A stretch of DNA of 9,326 nucleotides from NCBI GenBank assembly GCA_043758125.1, contig JAYVOC010000108.1, positions 1 through 9,326 of the forward strand, read 5' to 3'. The notes beneath the pieces were generated by a model that saw nothing but the letters and a program-made list of their open reading frames with translations, was not told where the DNA came from and made no database searches. The stretch is from JANXSD01 sp043758125. Lineage in GTDB: Bacteria > Bacteroidota > Bacteroidia > AKYH767-A > OLB10. Position 1 is the stretch's first letter; each line of letters begins with the position of its first letter. Of this stretch, positions 7,985 through 9,326 are shown piece after piece. A program made the position numbers and the translations under genes.

Positions 7985-7994
7985 AAGCACCTTC

Positions 7995-8165
7995 TTAAAC
8001 GATTCTATTAATTTTCACATTCTCATTAATCTCTAAATTTTCTATATCTATTCCTTCTAGTAAAACTAGTCCTGGTGTTTTTCCTTCACTAATAGATCCA
8101 AAAGTATTTTCAATTCCTAAAAATTTTGCACTGTTTATTGTCGCCCATTTTATCAAGCGGTTAAA
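7995..8165 (-). pseudogene. C-terminal remnant of an amidohydrolase (COG0402-like)
   Basis: On the minus strand, 56 codons run from 8165 down to a TAA at 7995-7997. They contain KWATINSAKFLGIENTFGS followed by ISEGKTPGLVLLEGID. This is the characteristic tail of metal-dependent amidohydrolases (cytosine deaminase/chlorohydrolase type), where the chain ends with the 'ATxNGAKxLG...GSxxxGKxPGLVLL' block. There is no methionine, and an in-frame TGA at 8166-8168 stands directly upstream, so the rest of the roughly 400-residue enzyme is gone. All metal ligands would have been in the missing part. The family match is from memory of the motif, not from a search. The break is about 50 bases from the start of the next gene on the opposite strand. 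Confidence 0.65.
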
Positions 8166-8199
8166 TCAATTTAATTTTTTAGACAGAGAAAAAATTTGT

Positions 8200-8207
8200 T
8201 ATCTTTA
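8200..8207 (+). promoter_or_regulatory. Possible -7 promoter element for the alpha/beta hydrolase
   Basis: TATCTTTA matches the Bacteroidota -7 consensus TAnnTTTG except for the last base. No clear -33 TTG sits at the expected distance; that stretch is T-rich. If used, transcription would begin around 8214, which favours the ATG at 8235 over that at 8217. Confidence 0.25.
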
Positions 8208-8234
8208 AGTTTTGAAATGGATTATCAAATAGCA

Positions 8235-9326
8235 ATGAGAAAAAAAATATTTTGGTTAAGTATACTATCTTTCATTCTATATATCCCAATTTCATACGCG
8301 CAAAGCTATCCAACAGGACAAAGTGAAGATTCTATTATTTTCAATGAGTTTCCTTGTATTTGGTCAAATCAACTTACCTTTTATGTTTATAAACCAACTA
8401 CGTACGACTCAATAAATAGTCCTACATTAATTGGAATAAATGGAATTGGCGGTGATGGTACCAGTACAATTAGTCACTTAATGGATATTGCGGAAAGGCG
8501 GCATGCCTTAATTATTGCACCTAATATTGGTACTAGCGGTACTTTTAGGCAACAGGAAGCAATGTTTTCATACTTAGATACTATTAGCGGATGTGCCGTA
8601 ATTGGGCCTTCTACTGTTTTCTTTAAAAAAATGTACCAACATGTTCTTGCCAAAGAAAATAGGTTACTAGTTCCATCGTATCTGATTGGATTTTCAGCAG
8701 GTGGTCAGTTCGTTACAAGATACTTGTTGATGCGCCAAGCGTTTCCTGATTCTATTCCCATTCAAATGGCAGTTTCAGCTGATGCATATTTTTATACCTT
8801 CCCAACAGATACCTTTAATGGAGTGGCAATGCCTTGGCTATGTGGGTTAATTCCGCCAGTGGATATATCTTTATACTGTTCCGAAACAGACAGTGCGTAT
8901 AATTTTTTTTGTGATGAAGATGTAAATCAATATTACAATGAGAACTACGGAGTTTTAATTGGTACTGCCGATGTTCAACCATTAAATAATGGTAATGCTT
9001 GTGCTATTGTACAAGGAGCCAACCGTTATGAGCGTGCTCAAAATTTTTATGCATTTTGTGATAGCAATGCTACCAACAGAGGTTTGACTTTGCAATGGCA
9101 ATACGCAGAAGTTCCTGGTGTTGGTCATGATGAATACGGTATATATAATACTAAAGCGCTACCATCGGATTCTTCAAGTATTGCAGAAACTTTATTGTTT
9201 GATACACCGCATCACTCTGTTCCAAACATTGCTCCCGTTGTTGGTTTTTATGCAGACACAACAATCATCAATTTAAATGGCACTATACATTTTTACAATA
9301 CAAGTTATAACACCTCAACATATATT
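8235..9326 (+). CDS. Secreted alpha/beta hydrolase with PKD-like domain (3' partial)
   Basis: The frame is open to the window end, with 364 residues visible. A signal peptide (MRKKIFWLS to SYAQ, about 1-23) supports the ATG at 8235; an in-frame ATG at 8217 would add MDYQIA in front of it and is less likely. The hydrolase domain covers about 40-325. It has a possible oxyanion-hole region NGIGGDG at 69-75, the nucleophile elbow GFSAGG with Ser154, a likely acid Asp246 in LIGTADVQ, and a likely catalytic His298 in PGVGHDEYG. The layout resembles secreted esterase/PHB-depolymerase-like enzymes, but I cannot name a substrate. From about 330, APVVGFYADTTIINLNGTI opens a PKD-like domain. By analogy a T9SS sorting domain would be expected beyond the window. 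Several cysteines (C41, C120, C203, C215, C226, C256, C275) fit an exported protein. Confidence 0.82.
   Translation, partial: MRKKIFWLSILSFILYIPISYAQSYPTGQSEDSIIFNEFPCIWSNQLTFYVYKPTTYDSINSPTLIGINGIGGDGTSTISHLMDIAERRHALIIAPNIGTSGTFRQQEAMFSYLDTISGCAVIGPSTVFFKKMYQHVLAKENRLLVPSYLIGFSAGGQFVTRYLLMRQAFPDSIPIQMAVSADAYFYTFPTDTFNGVAMPWLCGLIPPVDISLYCSETDSAYNFFCDEDVNQYYNENYGVLIGTADVQPLNNGNACAIVQGANRYERAQNFYAFCDSNATNRGLTLQWQYAEVPGVGHDEYGIYNTKALPSDSSSIAETLLFDTPHHSVPNIAPVVGFYADTTIINLNGTIHFYNTSYNTSTYI

Noticed and set aside
8217..8219. ATG at 8217 as the start of the alpha/beta hydrolase
   Set aside because: It would place MDYQIA before the positively charged start of the signal peptide; the ATG at 8235 gives a standard signal peptide.

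Overview
The window is AT-rich and almost all recognisable coding sequence is on the + strand. It looks like the chromosome of a Bacteroidota bacterium, probably a free-living, gliding or polymer-degrading type. The reasons are a Reg_prop/Y_Y_Y sensor kinase, several secreted proteins with the C-terminal sorting domain of the type IX secretion system (T9SS), SprB-type and PKD adhesion-like repeats, and AT-rich leaders without Shine-Dalgarno sequences. I cannot name the genus from the sequence.

Positions 1-3730 hold a two-component pair. The first gene is a periplasmic beta-propeller sensor histidine kinase (HisKA_3 type) whose start lies upstream of the window. A NarL/FixJ-type response regulator with a LuxR DNA-binding domain follows 61 bases later. 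After a 206-base gap with two small hairpins comes a large intact thermolysin-like (M4) metalloprotease at 3937-7185. It has a signal peptide, FTP and PepSY propeptide domains, a complete zinc site, SprB-type repeats, a small Cys/His module and a T9SS tail. A perfect 15-bp-stem bidirectional terminator at 7201-7236 closes it.

Positions 7255-8216 look like a genomic scar. They contain an RCC1-repeat, T9SS-exported protein reduced to its two ends and knocked out of frame. Next is a roughly 164-bp MITE-like element with imperfect terminal inverted repeats and an 8/9-matching direct repeat at its borders. Last is a minus-strand fragment encoding only the C-terminal tail of an amidohydrolase. From 8235 to the window end a secreted alpha/beta hydrolase with a GFSAGG nucleophile motif begins and runs into a PKD-like domain. 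Its end is outside the window.

Functionally the window combines a membrane sensor and regulator with exported enzymes (protease, esterase-like hydrolase) that would be secreted or displayed through T9SS. Whether the regulator controls these enzymes is inference from proximity only. I see no RNA genes, CRISPR arrays or intact transposase genes. I did not find a convincing new multi-gene system. The most unusual signals are the scar region and the MITE-like element.
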